A stretch of 64,000 bases of DNA, taken from Zobellella maritima (GTDB lineage Bacteria > Pseudomonadota > Gammaproteobacteria > Enterobacterales > Aeromonadaceae). Each line of letters begins with the position of its first letter. Position 1 is the stretch's first letter. The stretch covers positions 62,001-126,000 of the forward strand of contig NZ_QCZE01000004.1 in assembly GCF_003075035.1 (NCBI RefSeq), read 5' to 3'. Below the pieces are notes generated by a model. That model saw only the letters and a program-made list of their open reading frames with translations. It ran no database searches and was not told where the DNA came from. Below are positions 55,828 to 64,000 of the stretch, piece by piece. The translations under genes were made by a program, and so were the position numbers.

Positions 55828-56727
55828 ATGCCCTTTTCATATGATTACCTTGCCCTGGCCGCCGCTGCCTGCTGGGCGGTGGCCAGCCTGCTGTCGGCCA
55901 ATGCTGCCCGCCACCTGGGGGCCTTCGCCTTTTCCCGCTGGCGCATGTTCTGCGTCAGCCTGATGCTCTGGCTGGCTGCCCTGGTAACCGGCGGTTGGGC
56001 GACACTCACCCCTGATTCCATAACGATTATGGCGATTTCTGGGCTGATCGGCATTTTTATCGGCGATACCGCGCTGTTTGCCGCCATGAACCGGCTCGGC
56101 CCCCGCCGGGCCGGTGTGCTGTTTGCCACCCATGCGCTGTTTTCCGCCCTGCTGGCTTATCTTATTTTCGATGAGATAATTGCAGGTTGGACTCTGTTCG
56201 GCTGTTTCCTGCTGGTCGGCGGGGTAATGACCGCCATCTTCATGGGTAAGCGCAGCAACGAGACCCACGCCTGGGAACAGGACAGCGGCAGCACCTGGCC
56301 GGGCATCGGCCTGGGGCTGTTGTCGGCCCTGTGTCAGTCGGTGGCGACCCTGATGGTCAAACCCACCATGGAGGGTTCGGTGGATCCGGTATCCGCCTCC
56401 GCCGTCCGCATGACGGTGGCTTTTCTCGCCCACCTGATACTACTTTGGTGCGGGCTCTCGCTCGCCAAACCCCTGCGCCGCATCAACTGGCCGGTGTTCT
56501 GCATGGTGGCGTTGAATGCCTTTCTGGCGATGGGGGTAGGCATGACCCTGATATTGCTGGCCCTCCGTTACGGAGAAGTGGGCATGGTCGCCATGCTCAG
56601 TTCGGTCAGCCCGGTACTGGTGCTGCCGTTACTCTGGCTGGTGATGAAGCGACGACCCGCCAATGGCGCCTGGCTGGGAGCCCTGGCAACCGTGATTGGC
56701 ACAGCCATGATAGTGTCACGGCACTAA
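55828..56727 (+). CDS. EamA-family (DMT) membrane transporter
   Basis: A 299-residue inner-membrane protein with ten predicted helices in two EamA repeats, the second starting near GIGLGLLSALCQSVATLMVKP. The end ALRYGEVGMVAMLSSVSPVLVLPLLWLVMKRRP followed by ALATVIGTAMIV is usual for the family. It starts at ATG 55828, 125 bases from sbcD, and has no partner gene. The exported or imported compound is unknown. It is unrelated in detail to the other EamA gene at 21.1 kb. Confidence 0.88.
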   Translation: MPFSYDYLALAAAACWAVASLLSANAARHLGAFAFSRWRMFCVSLMLWLAALVTGGWATLTPDSITIMAISGLIGIFIGDTALFAAMNRLGPRRAGVLFATHALFSALLAYLIFDEIIAGWTLFGCFLLVGGVMTAIFMGKRSNETHAWEQDSGSTWPGIGLGLLSALCQSVATLMVKPTMEGSVDPVSASAVRMTVAFLAHLILLWCGLSLAKPLRRINWPVFCMVALNAFLAMGVGMTLILLALRYGEVGMVAMLSSVSPVLVLPLLWLVMKRRPANGAWLGALATVIGTAMIVSRH

Positions 56728-56743
56728 GGGGTATTTCGCTTCC

Positions 56744-57364
56744 CTAAAACTGCAGACCCTCTTCCTCCAGCGCCCGGCGCACCCCGGGATCTTCTTTCAT
56801 GTCCTGGAAATGCCGCGCCAAATGGGGATAGGGCTCCAGTCCATTGGGCATCACCAGGGTCGCCCAGAACGCCATGGTAAAGCCGTAGGCGTCGATAATG
56901 CTTTTGTGCTCGTCCATATAGTAGGTGCGACTGGCCAGGTGGTTGTCCATCCGCTTCAACAGCCGGTCTACCCGTTCGGGCACGGCGGCCTTGATGGCAT
57001 CCTGAGCCGCATAGCTGCGATCCCTGGTGTATTTTCTCGGGGCGAAATAGGGCACAAAGGCCCCGAACACGTCCGAGCAGAAGAAACTCAGCCAGTAATC
57101 ACACTGGTATTGCAACACCGGATCCGTTCCAGGGCCCAGAAACTCCCCTTCGGGCAGCCGCGCCAGATAACGCAGGATGGCCGTGGTCTGGTAAAGCGCC
57201 CCCATATCCTCGGTGATCAGCACTGGCACCGCTGCCATGTAATTGATTTTAAGAAACTCCGGATCCCGGGTATTGGCCTTTTCCAGTTCGTAGGGCTGCC
57301 CCAGCCAGGCCAGCACTATATGAGGGGCCAGCGAGCTGGAGCCGGACTTGTAATAAAGCTTCAT
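56744..57364 (-). CDS. Glutathione S-transferase-like protein
   Basis: A 206-residue GST fold. The thioredoxin-like half includes KLYYKSGSSSLAPHIVLAWLGQPYELEKAN, VPVLITEDMGALYQTTAILRYLA, and the helical half begins YWLSFFCSDVFGAF. The N-terminal S-G-S-S-S-L-A-P-H-I pattern is the same as in GstA/beta-class bacterial enzymes. ATG 57364 follows AAGGAGG; 15 residues of an upstream frame are not part of the family. A MarR-type regulator gene lies upstream on the same strand, so stress-linked induction is plausible. Confidence 0.88.
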   Translation of the reverse strand: MKLYYKSGSSSLAPHIVLAWLGQPYELEKANTRDPEFLKINYMAAVPVLITEDMGALYQTTAILRYLARLPEGEFLGPGTDPVLQYQCDYWLSFFCSDVFGAFVPYFAPRKYTRDRSYAAQDAIKAAVPERVDRLLKRMDNHLASRTYYMDEHKSIIDAYGFTMAFWATLVMPNGLEPYPHLARHFQDMKEDPGVRRALEEEGLQF

Positions 57365-57486
57365 TGCCTGACCTCCTTGGGGAAAAGGCCGCCATGATGT
57401 CATGGGCAAGTCCGTAAAACAGGCAGCCTGTTTTTAGTATCAGCAGGAAAGGGGGAAAAGGCGACCCATAGAGGAGCCGGCGGCGC

Positions 57487-58023
57487 TCATTCTTCGACCA
57501 GCAACAACATTTTTTTAAGCAGGGCAGAAAGCTGCTCTTGCTCTTCACCGCTCAAGGCCCCGGCCAGCTCGGCTTCTGCCGCCAGATGAAACCTGACCGC
57601 TTCTTCCACCACCTTGAATCCGTCTTCGGTGAGGGTGACAATCACCCCACGCCTGTCATGATCAGCCTGGGCCCGGGTAACCAGGCCGCGACTTTCCAGG
57701 CGGTTGATACGGTTGGTAAGTGCACCGGATGAAATCAATACCATGGCCTGCAGCTGGTTGGGTGACAGCTGAAAATAGGGAGGGTGGCGCCTGAGTGCAG
57801 CCAGCACATCAAACTCGCCCACGTTCAGATCATAACGGGCCAGGTCCAGCAACACCCGACGGGTGATAAAATACTCCATCCGCACCAGACGACCGATGAC
57901 TTCCGTACTTTTAAAATCCAGATCCGGGCGGGCGCGCTTCCACAGGGTAACGATACGATCGATCTGATCCATTACCTGCGGGCTATCCGGCCGCTCATTC
58001 AGCGCCTTGCTGTTGTCATTCAT
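57487..58023 (-). CDS. MarR-family transcriptional regulator
   Basis: A 178-residue winged-helix regulator. The helix-turn-helix region FQLSPNQLQAMVLISSGALTNRINRLESRGLVTR and the wing DHDRRGVIVTLTEDGF (about 85-130) are typical, with dimerising helices at both ends. Its N-terminal extension (about 1-30) is slightly longer than in the smallest members. It lies 122 bases upstream of the GST-like gene in the same direction and may control it. It is divergent from the cytochrome c5 gene. Confidence 0.92.
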   Translation of the reverse strand: MNDNSKALNERPDSPQVMDQIDRIVTLWKRARPDLDFKSTEVIGRLVRMEYFITRRVLLDLARYDLNVGEFDVLAALRRHPPYFQLSPNQLQAMVLISSGALTNRINRLESRGLVTRAQADHDRRGVIVTLTEDGFKVVEEAVRFHLAAEAELAGALSGEEQEQLSALLKKMLLLVEE

Positions 58024-58251
58024 TGGTATTGTTTGCTCCGTACTGCTGGCAACAACTTTTATTTAAAGAGAGTCGTCATAATAGCATAAAGGGTCAAGTC
58101 TTCCGGCCTGTTAAATCCTGACCGGCTCCCAAGGCCAGGATGGCTGAAAGTGGTGCCTGGCTCTTTACCTGGGCCATTTAATGCCCCCGATACTTGGGGT
58201 ATACTCGCCGGGTTTTACGGAAAAAATGAAGCCAACTGGGAGAATAATAAG

Positions 58252-58686
58252 GTGAGCCTGTTAAGAAATCTGTTGCTTGCCGGCGTTGCCGCTGCCTCTT
58301 TGAGTGGTATGGCCTACGCCGCCAATGATATGTCATCCGAAGCCATTGCCGAGCGCACCAAGCCGGTCGGCAGTGTCTACACTGCCGCCGACCTGGAAGG
58401 CATTATCGATACTGCCGCCGCCGGCAACAGTGGCGAACCTGCCGAGCCGCGCAGTGGCGAAGCCGTGTTCAATGCCGCCTGTTCCGCCTGCCACGCCACC
58501 GGTGCCGCCGGCGCTCCTATCAAGGGTGACGCCGCTGCCTGGGGTCCTCGTGTAGAAAAAGGTCGCGAAACGCTGGTGAGCCATGCGCTGAATGGCTTCA
58601 ACGCCATGCCGCCGCGGGGCGCCTGTGGCAATTGCTCCGATGAAGAAATTGCCAACGCAGTCGACTACATGATTGACGCTATCTAA
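58252..58686 (+). CDS. Cytochrome c5-type periplasmic monohaem cytochrome
   Basis: A 144-residue exported protein. The signal peptide (about 1-23) ends in MAYA-AND. The haem site is CSACH (about 90-94). The distal Met is in NAMPPRGACGNCSDEEI, where the extra CGNC pair and following helix are the hallmark of cytochrome c5. Such proteins shuttle electrons to terminal oxidases or periplasmic reductases. GTG 58252 with GGGAG nine bases before it is chosen; a longer upstream frame has no signal. A strong terminator follows. Confidence 0.92.
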   Translation: MSLLRNLLLAGVAAASLSGMAYAANDMSSEAIAERTKPVGSVYTAADLEGIIDTAAAGNSGEPAEPRSGEAVFNAACSACHATGAAGAPIKGDAAAWGPRVEKGRETLVSHALNGFNAMPPRGACGNCSDEEIANAVDYMIDAI

Positions 58687-58711
58687 CGAGCGCTTTCTGG
58701 CAGTATTGGTA

Positions 58712-58737
58712 AAAAGCCGCATGCTTGCGGCTTTTTT
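58712..58737 (+). terminator. Rho-independent terminator of the cytochrome c5 gene
   Basis: AAAAGCCGCA (58712-58721) pairs with TGCGGCTTTT (58726-58735) around a TGCT loop (58722-58725), and the stem runs into a six-T stretch. Confidence 0.93.
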
Positions 58738-58751
58738 GTTGCCCTAACCAT

Positions 58752-58900
58752 AGCTGTAAGCTTTAAGTGGTCAGCGATAAGCTGTAAGTCAAACCAGAGT
58801 GGTTTTGAATGGTTGCGCAACCCGACTATCGACGTTGACTTTCAGTCTGTCTCTTTTGCTGCAGATCACTCAGGCTACTTACAGCTGATGGCTTATCGCT
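58752..58900. repeat. Inverted/direct short repeat element next to rep
   Basis: AGCGATAAGC-TGTAAG (58773-58788) recurs inverted at 58878-58900 as CTTACA...GCTTATCGCT with seven extra bases inside. AGCTGTAAG also appears twice as a direct repeat (near 58752 and 58780). The right arm abuts the rep stop codon. The pattern is like REP/MITE-type intergenic elements, but no second copy is in the window. Confidence 0.5.
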
Positions 58901-60916
58901 TTATTTCTTGCCGAACATGGCCCGCAGGTTGGCAATGCTGGCCTGCCCCTTCTGCATCCGCTCGCCCTCGCTCGGCTTCTGCCGGTTATGCTCCCAGTCC
59001 AGATCCTGCTGAGGCAGCTCCAGCAAAAAACGGCTGGGTTCGGGCCGGATCTGCTCGCCAAACTGGCGCCGCTCCCGGCACAGGGTAAAGGTCAGCTCCT
59101 GCTGGGCGCGGGTGATGCCCACATAGGCCAGCCGTCGCTCTTCCTCGATATTGTCTTCGTCTATGCTGCTCTGGTGCGGCAGCAGGCCTTCTTCCATACC
59201 CACCATAAACACATAGGGGAACTCCAGGCCCTTGGAGGAATGCAGGGTCATCAGCTGCACCTGCTCGCCGTCGTCTTCGTCTTCACCCCGCTCCATCATG
59301 TCCCGCAGGGTCAGGCGGGTCACCACCTGGGCCAGGGTCATGGGCTCGTCCAGCTCCGAGCCTTCCAGCATCTGGCTGACCCATTTGAACAGGGTCGAGA
59401 CATTTTGCATGCGCATCTCGGCGGCCCTGGGGCTGGGCGAGCTCTCATAGAGCCATTCTTCGTAGTTGATATCCTTGACCATATCGCGCACCGCCTCGAC
59501 CGCATTGCCGCGCAGGGCCTGGTCACCGACCCGTACCAGCCAGTCGCTGAAGGCACGCACCGCGACCAGGCCGCGACCGGTCAGAGACTGTTCCAGCCCC
59601 AGCTCGAAGCTGGCGGCGAACAGGCTCTTGCCCCGGTTGTTGGCATAGGTTCCCAGCTTTTCCAGGGTGGTGGGGCCGATTTCCCGCCGCGGGGTATTGA
59701 CCACCCGCAGGAAGGCATTGTCATCATCCGGGTTCACCAGCAGCCGCAGATAGGCCATGATGTCCTTGATTTCGGCGCGGGAGAAAAACGAGGTCCCACC
59801 GCTGATCTTGTAGGGAATGCGGTTGGTCATCAGCGTCTTTTCCAGGATCCGCGACTGATGGTTGCCCCGGTAGAGGATGGCATAATCACCGAAGCGGGTG
59901 CCGTTCATAAACTTGTGGCCCATGATCTCGGCCACCACCCGCTCCGCCTCGTGTTCTTCGTGCTTGGCGGTCAGCACCCGTACCGGGGCCTCGTAGTCCA
60001 GTTCGGAAAACAGCTGCTTCTCGAACACATGGGGGTTGTTGGCAATCAGGATATTGGCGCACTGCAGGATACGCCCGCGTGAACGGTAGTTCTGCTCCAG
60101 CTTGACCACCCTCAGGTTGGGATAATCCGACTGCAGCAATACCAGGTTCTGGGGCTTGGCGCCCCGCCAGGAATAGATCGACTGATCATCGTCGCCGACC
60201 ACGGTAAAGCGGGCCCGCTCTCCGGCAATCAGCTTGACCAGCTCGTACTGGCTGGTGTTGGTATCCTGGTATTCGTCCACCAGCAGGTAACGGATCTTGT
60301 TCTGCCAGAAGGCCCGCACCTCGCTGTTGGTCTTGAGCAGCAGGGTGGGCATCAGGATCAGATCGTCGAAATCCAGGGCATTGTAGGCCTTCATCTGCCG
60401 CTGATAGCGCTCGTAGCACTGGGCAAACAGTACGGTTTCGGGATCGGTGGCCAGCCGGGCCGCCCGCGCCGGCAGCACCAGATCATTCTTCCAGTTGGAG
60501 ATGGTGCCGAGCAGGCGGGAAATCTTGTCTTTATCCCCATCCAGCTGCTGCTCGGTCAGCTCCTTGATCAACGCCAGCTGATCCTGGTCATCGAACAGCG
60601 AAAAACCGGCCTTGAGGCCCAGGGTCTTGTGCTCCCGACGGATAATATCCAGCCCCAGGGTATGGAAGGTGGACACCATCAGTCCCCGGGCCTCGCCCTT
60701 ACCCAGGGTTTGCGCCACCCTCTCCTTCATTTCCCGCGCCGCCTTGTTGGTAAAGGTAACGGCAGCGATATGGCGGGCCTTGTAATCACACTGACGCACC
60801 AGATAGGCGATCTTGTTGGTGATTACCCGGGTCTTGCCGCTGCCGGCGCCGGCCAGCACCAGGCAGGGTCCGCCAATATAACGCACGGCTTCGTCTTGGT
60901 GTGGATTGAGTTTCAT
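58901..60916 (-). CDS. rep: ATP-dependent DNA helicase Rep
   Basis: A 671-residue superfamily 1A helicase that moves 3' to 5' on DNA and helps forks pass obstacles. The motifs are in order: Q-motif LNPHQDEAV, Walker [11 protein letters not shown] (about 22-31), [14 protein letters not shown], Walker [47 protein letters not shown] and [15 protein letters not shown]. The length and the opening [20 protein letters not shown] match Rep rather than UvrD or PcrA. It is monocistronic on the minus strand. Confidence 0.95.
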   Translation of the reverse strand: MKLNPHQDEAVRYIGGPCLVLAGAGSGKTRVITNKIAYLVRQCDYKARHIAAVTFTNKAAREMKERVAQTLGKGEARGLMVSTFHTLGLDIIRREHKTLGLKAGFSLFDDQDQLALIKELTEQQLDGDKDKISRLLGTISNWKNDLVLPARAARLATDPETVLFAQCYERYQRQMKAYNALDFDDLILMPTLLLKTNSEVRAFWQNKIRYLLVDEYQDTNTSQYELVKLIAGERARFTVVGDDDQSIYSWRGAKPQNLVLLQSDYPNLRVVKLEQNYRSRGRILQCANILIANNPHVFEKQLFSELDYEAPVRVLTAKHEEHEAERVVAEIMGHKFMNGTRFGDYAILYRGNHQSRILEKTLMTNRIPYKISGGTSFFSRAEIKDIMAYLRLLVNPDDDNAFLRVVNTPRREIGPTTLEKLGTYANNRGKSLFAASFELGLEQSLTGRGLVAVRAFSDWLVRVGDQALRGNAVEAVRDMVKDINYEEWLYESSPSPRAAEMRMQNVSTLFKWVSQMLEGSELDEPMTLAQVVTRLTLRDMMERGEDEDDGEQVQLMTLHSSKGLEFPYVFMVGMEEGLLPHQSSIDEDNIEEERRLAYVGITRAQQELTFTLCRERRQFGEQIRPEPSRFLLELPQQDLDWEHNRQKPSEGERMQKGQASIANLRAMFGKK

Positions 60917-61042
60917 AGGTATTCCGACAGCTGAACAGGGCTGCTCATTCTACCGGCTGGGGGCGGAGGGGTGAAGGGCGTCTTGTCATCCCCATCGCTT
61001 TGGCCCATGATCCCGGGTAGTGATCCTCCAACAAACATAGAC

Positions 61043-62263
61043 ATGGCACCGGACATCAACACCCTCAGACGCGACTTCCCCACCCTGGCCCAGATCGTCA
61101 ACGGCCATCCGCTGGTCTATCTGGATAATGCCGCCACCACCCAGAAGCCCCAGCCGGTGCTCGATGCCCTCAATCACTACTACCGGGATACCAACGCCAA
61201 TGTGCATCGCGCCTCCCACGCCCTGAGCGCCCAGGCCACCCGGGCCTTCGAGGCAGCGCGTATCAAGCTGCAGCATTTCATCAACGCGCCCTCCCCCGAA
61301 CAGCTTATCTGGACCAAGGGCACCACCGAAGCCATCAACCTGGTGGCCTACAGCCTGGGCATGCATGAGCTCAAGGCGGGCGATGAAATCCTGCTGACGA
61401 CCCTGGAGCATCACGCCAACATAGTGCCCTGGCAGCAAGTGGCGGCGGCCACCGGCGCCGTTATACGGGTCATCCCGCTCACCCCCTCCGGGGATCTGGA
61501 TGTGCTGGCCGCCGAGCAGCTGATCAGCACCCGTACCCGGCTGCTGGCCGTCAGCCAGGTGTCCAATGCGCTGGGCGTGGTCAATCCGGTCGGGCAGCTG
61601 ATCGCCATGGCCAGGGCCGTGGGGGCGGTGACCCTGGTGGACGGCGCCCAGGCCATGGGCCACCTGCCGGTGGATGTTCAGGAGCTGGACTGCGACTTCT
61701 ATGCCTTTTCCGGCCACAAGATGTTCGCCCCCACCGGCATCGGCTGCCTCTACGGCAGGAAAGAGCTGCTCGAGCGGATGCCACCCTGGCAGACCGGTGG
61801 CGAAATGGTGAGCCAGGTCAGCTTCGAGCAAACCCATTTCAACCGCCTGCCCTTCAAGTTCGAAGCCGGCACCCCCAATATCGCCGGTGCCATCGCCCTG
61901 GGTGCCGCGGTGGATTACCTGACCGGCCTCAATCGCCCAGCCCTGGCCCAACATGAACACAGTTTGCTGGAGGCCCTGACCACAGGCCTCGACGCCATCC
62001 CCGGGGTACGCATCATCGGCCGGCCCGATGTGCGGATCGGGGCTGTGTCCTTCGTAATGGACGAGGTGCATCCCCAGGATCTGTCGACCCTGCTGGATAT
62101 GCAGGGTATCGCCCTGCGCACCGGCCATCATTGCGCCATGCCGCTGATGAGTTCCCTCGGGCTGGAGCAAGGCACCATTCGTGCCTCGGTGGCCTTCTAC
62201 AACACCCATGAAGAAATAGCGGCCCTGCTGGCCGGTATCAACAAAGCCCGGGAGTTCTTCTGA
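61043..62263 (+). CDS. csdA: Cysteine desulfurase CsdA (SufS-type class II)
   Basis: A 406-residue PLP enzyme that takes sulfur from cysteine for Fe-S clusters. The PLP lysine lies in FSGHKMFAPTG (about 226), DNAATTQKP opens the fold, DGAQAMGHLPVDV supplies the cofactor Asp, and the persulfide Cys is in RTGHHCAMP (about 364). This follows the short SufS/CsdA-type loop. ATG 61043 is chosen from the conserved N-terminus; the preceding 24 residues are not family-like. It overlaps csdE by one base (TGATG). The absence of sufBCD nearby favours CsdA over SufS. Confidence 0.88.
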   Translation: MAPDINTLRRDFPTLAQIVNGHPLVYLDNAATTQKPQPVLDALNHYYRDTNANVHRASHALSAQATRAFEAARIKLQHFINAPSPEQLIWTKGTTEAINLVAYSLGMHELKAGDEILLTTLEHHANIVPWQQVAAATGAVIRVIPLTPSGDLDVLAAEQLISTRTRLLAVSQVSNALGVVNPVGQLIAMARAVGAVTLVDGAQAMGHLPVDVQELDCDFYAFSGHKMFAPTGIGCLYGRKELLERMPPWQTGGEMVSQVSFEQTHFNRLPFKFEAGTPNIAGAIALGAAVDYLTGLNRPALAQHEHSLLEALTTGLDAIPGVRIIGRPDVRIGAVSFVMDEVHPQDLSTLLDMQGIALRTGHHCAMPLMSSLGLEQGTIRASVAFYNTHEEIAALLAGINKAREFF

Positions 62264-62682
62264 TGCAGCCATTCGGCCACACCATTACCGACACCGAAAT
62301 CCGCAGCCTGCTACAGGCCGCCCACGGCTGGGAGACCAGATACAAGACGCTAATCAGCCTGGCCAAGCAGTTGCCTGCTCTGCCCGCCGAGCACAGGATC
62401 GAGGCGAACGCCATCCATGGCTGCGAAAGCCAGGCCTGGCTGGTGAGTGAACAGGATGACCAGGGCGTCTGGCAATTTCACTGCGATTCGGATGCCCGCA
62501 TCGTCAAGGGCCTGATGGCGGTGGTGCTGGCCGCGCTCAGCAACAAGACGTCCGCGCAGATCCAGGCCTTCGATATGGAGGCTTATTTCGCCGAACTGCA
62601 GCTGCTGCAGCACTTGAGCCCTTCTCGGGGCAACGGTCTGCGGGCGGTGGTAGAGGCCATTCAGCGAACGGTGGCCGGCTGA
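62263..62682 (+). CDS. csdE: Sulfur acceptor CsdE (SufE family)
   Basis: A 139-residue sulfurtransferase that accepts persulfide sulfur from CsdA. The active-site Cys is in NAIHGCESQAWLV (about 55), with the following WQFHCDSDARIVKGLMAVVLAALSNKT segment typical of SufE/CsdE. Its start overlaps the csdA stop, so the pair is translated together. The N-terminal FGHTIT segment is like that of CsdE of enterobacteria and Aeromonas relatives. It is probably the end of the operon. Confidence 0.9.
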   Translation: MQPFGHTITDTEIRSLLQAAHGWETRYKTLISLAKQLPALPAEHRIEANAIHGCESQAWLVSEQDDQGVWQFHCDSDARIVKGLMAVVLAALSNKTSAQIQAFDMEAYFAELQLLQHLSPSRGNGLRAVVEAIQRTVAG

Positions 62683-62893
62683 TACCCGTTTCATTAAAGA
62701 TCGGCTCTAAACTCAACGGCTGAAAACATCACTGTATTTTAACCTCCGTCATGCCGGGCTTGGCCAGGTATCATTTTGCGGGAAGATCCTGACCGAGTTA
62801 CGGCGACTTTCGTCAGGATAACTGCCTGATCAAACAATTAAATCACTGATACAAATGACGCAGCATTTCGAGACAGAAGTCAGGGTTCTATAA

Positions 62894-63147
62894 GCAAACC
62901 CGTTCCCCCAAACCAATGGTATCTGTGAGTGCTTCCACAAGACGATATTACAGGAGTTCAACCAAGTGACCTTCAGAAAGAGGGTCTACAGCTTGAGGAA
63001 CTGCAACAAGATCTGGATATCTGGCTGGAGTACTACAACCATGAACGAACCCATCAAGGAAAAGTGTGCTGTGGCCGGACACCGATGGCAACGCTGCTAG
63101 ATGGCAAATCAGTCTGGCGTGAAAAATATCTGGGGGCTGAGATCTGA
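62894..63147 (+). pseudogene. IS481-family transposase remnant (3' part, frameshifted)
   Basis: The last part reads LEELQQDLDIWLEYYNHERTHQGK then CGRTPMATLLDG, ending at TGA 63145-63147: the C-terminal end of the DDE integrase core of IS481-type elements. Upstream, two other frames give NGICECFHKTILQEFN and VTFRKRV-like pieces that normally precede it, with one base missing near the CCCCC run (about 62905) and another near 62985. The N-terminal two thirds and both terminal repeats are absent. The element is dead. Confidence 0.8.
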
Positions 63148-63256
63148 CAAACACAGAAAGAAAAGTCGGTAACTGTCAGATCCTGTCTGAATTACTACAG
63201 CTAAATTGTCAGTAAAGTATGTAACTTGAGCCCCCCCCTTACCATCACTTTCTATT

Positions 63257-63823
63257 TCAGGAAAATTGATGTACCGCCCCTGTAATGTAACTACCGGTAT
63301 AGAGACCAAACTTGCCCTTCCCCTTCTCTTCCAGATAACGACTCGTAATCTGGATGATGGCTGGATAAGTAATATCATCCCACGGAATATCTTCTTCACC
63401 TATAAATACAACTTTGTCGCTTTCCGGCCCGGCCTCAGCAACAAAATCAATCAAAGTAGCTCGATAGATAATATAAACCTGATTCATGTGAGGAACGCTG
63501 AAGATGGAGTAAGGCCCGAGGATCTCGACCTTGGCGCCCGTTTCCTCCAGCACCTCCCGAACAGCGGCCTCTTCTGCGGTTTCTCCATTCTCCATGAACC
63601 CGGCGGGGAAGGACCACTTTCCTTTCATCGGCTCAATGGCTCGGCGGCAGAAAAGGTACTTACCATCACGCTCGATGAGACAGCCGGCGATAACCGTGGG
63701 ATTACGGTAATGAATATAACCACATCCGCCGCAAACCTGCCTGCTCACGTGATCGCCACCTGGAACTTTCAGGCTGATATCACCGGACCCGCACTGGGGG
63801 CAATAACGAATTGGCTGGTTCAT
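63257..63823 (-). CDS. Nudix hydrolase with N-terminal zinc ribbon
   Basis: A 188-residue soluble enzyme. A zinc ribbon (about 5-35) with CPQCGSG and CGGCGYIHY leads into the Nudix domain. The Nudix box GFMENGETAEEAAVREVLEETGAKV (about 73-97) is complete, so it should hydrolyse a nucleoside-diphosphate derivative. The ribbon resembles that in NudC-like NADH pyrophosphatases, but the longer NudC N-terminal domain is missing, so ADP-ribose or a similar compound is possible. Start ATG 63823 (MNQPIRY) is favoured; six upstream residues are dropped. A CMD-family gene lies upstream on the same strand. Confidence 0.88.
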   Translation of the reverse strand: MNQPIRYCPQCGSGDISLKVPGGDHVSRQVCGGCGYIHYRNPTVIAGCLIERDGKYLFCRRAIEPMKGKWSFPAGFMENGETAEEAAVREVLEETGAKVEILGPYSIFSVPHMNQVYIIYRATLIDFVAEAGPESDKVVFIGEEDIPWDDITYPAIIQITSRYLEEKGKGKFGLYTGSYITGAVHQFS

Positions 63824-63853
63824 CTTGATTTTCACCCTCACCGATGCGTGGCA

Positions 63854-64000
63854 TTAGCCAGCATCAACCTCATCAAACACTTCCCGGGCAACCCGGAAGG
63901 CATCAATCGCCGCAGGCACACCGCAATAAATGGCAGCCTGTAACAGCACTTCACGAATTTCTTCCCGGCTTAATCCATTATTGAGCGCTCCACGGACATG
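63854..64000 (-). CDS. Carboxymuconolactone decarboxylase-family protein, C-terminal part
   Basis: On the minus strand the frame is open to the right edge and ends at TAA 63854-63856. The 48 visible residues include HVRGALNNGLSREEIREVLLQ and AAIYCGVPAAIDAFRVARE, which is the C-terminal helix pair of CMD-fold proteins such as PcaC and AhpD relatives. Only the end is visible, so neither the cysteine pair of AhpD-type proteins nor the substrate can be checked. Confidence 0.85.
   Translation of the reverse strand, partial: HVRGALNNGLSREEIREVLLQAAIYCGVPAAIDAFRVAREVFDEVDAG

Overview
The window looks like chromosomal DNA of a GC-rich marine or denitrifying gammaproteobacterium. Inosine-guanosine kinase, Rep, SbcCD, a CsdA/CsdE pair and a NorR/Ric/quinol NO-reductase module suggest the Aeromonadaceae (Oceanimonas/Zobellella/Oceanisphaera type). 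That placement is inferred from gene content and not from any search. No tRNA, rRNA, CRISPR array or intact insertion sequence was found.

Layout. 1-3.7 kb: the end of a pirin gene, a short ABM-domain gene, a dicarboxylate/amino-acid:cation symporter behind a near-perfect sigma-54 promoter, a YdcZ-type protein lacking its first helix, and an O-methyltransferase. 3.75-8.4 kb: nitric oxide detoxification, with norR divergent from ytfE-norZ; three GT-N7-AC NorR-type sites and a -24/-12 element lie between them. 8.8-11.8 kb: a TRAP transporter. 11.8-14.4 kb: gsk and two small phosphatase-fold proteins. 14.4-14.95 kb: a deletion scar joining the 3' ends of a LysR gene and a TonB-receptor gene. 15.1-19.6 kb: macA-macB-outer-membrane-factor operon. 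19.5-22 kb: a MocR regulator divergent from an EamA exporter. 22.3-25.5 kb: narK with a PP2C/kinase fusion. 26.7-33.1 kb: aldehyde dehydrogenase, dipeptidase, BCCT carrier and two proteins of unknown function in one apparent operon. 33.1-36.6 kb: purine permease, a frameshifted adenosine deaminase and a LysR regulator.

The most unusual segment is 37.9-42.7 kb. It is an AT-richer minus-strand cluster that resembles a Fap functional-amyloid operon. It encodes a Gly-rich secreted protein, a small Asn/Gly-rich secreted protein, a periplasmic C39 peptidase with an intact Q/C/H/D set, a small exported protein with a double-glycine motif, a VpsR-like enhancer-binding-protein relative without the sigma-54 contact loop, and a beta-barrel protein translationally coupled to the regulator. 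Together these suggest a self-contained, possibly acquired system for exporting and controlling an extracellular amyloid or matrix protein.

The remainder (43-64 kb) is mostly housekeeping and transport: a mechanosensitive channel whose C-terminus is shifted at a perfect inverted repeat, GSTs, an M20 hydrolase with a two-component Na+ symporter under a divergent LysR, a DUF3360 permease, sbcDC, a second EamA carrier, MarR, cytochrome c5, rep, csdA-csdE, an IS481-type transposase remnant, a Nudix hydrolase and the end of a carboxymuconolactone-decarboxylase-family gene. Signs of decay are frequent: truncated LysR, TonB and TyrR fragments, the IS remnant, and three or more frameshifts.
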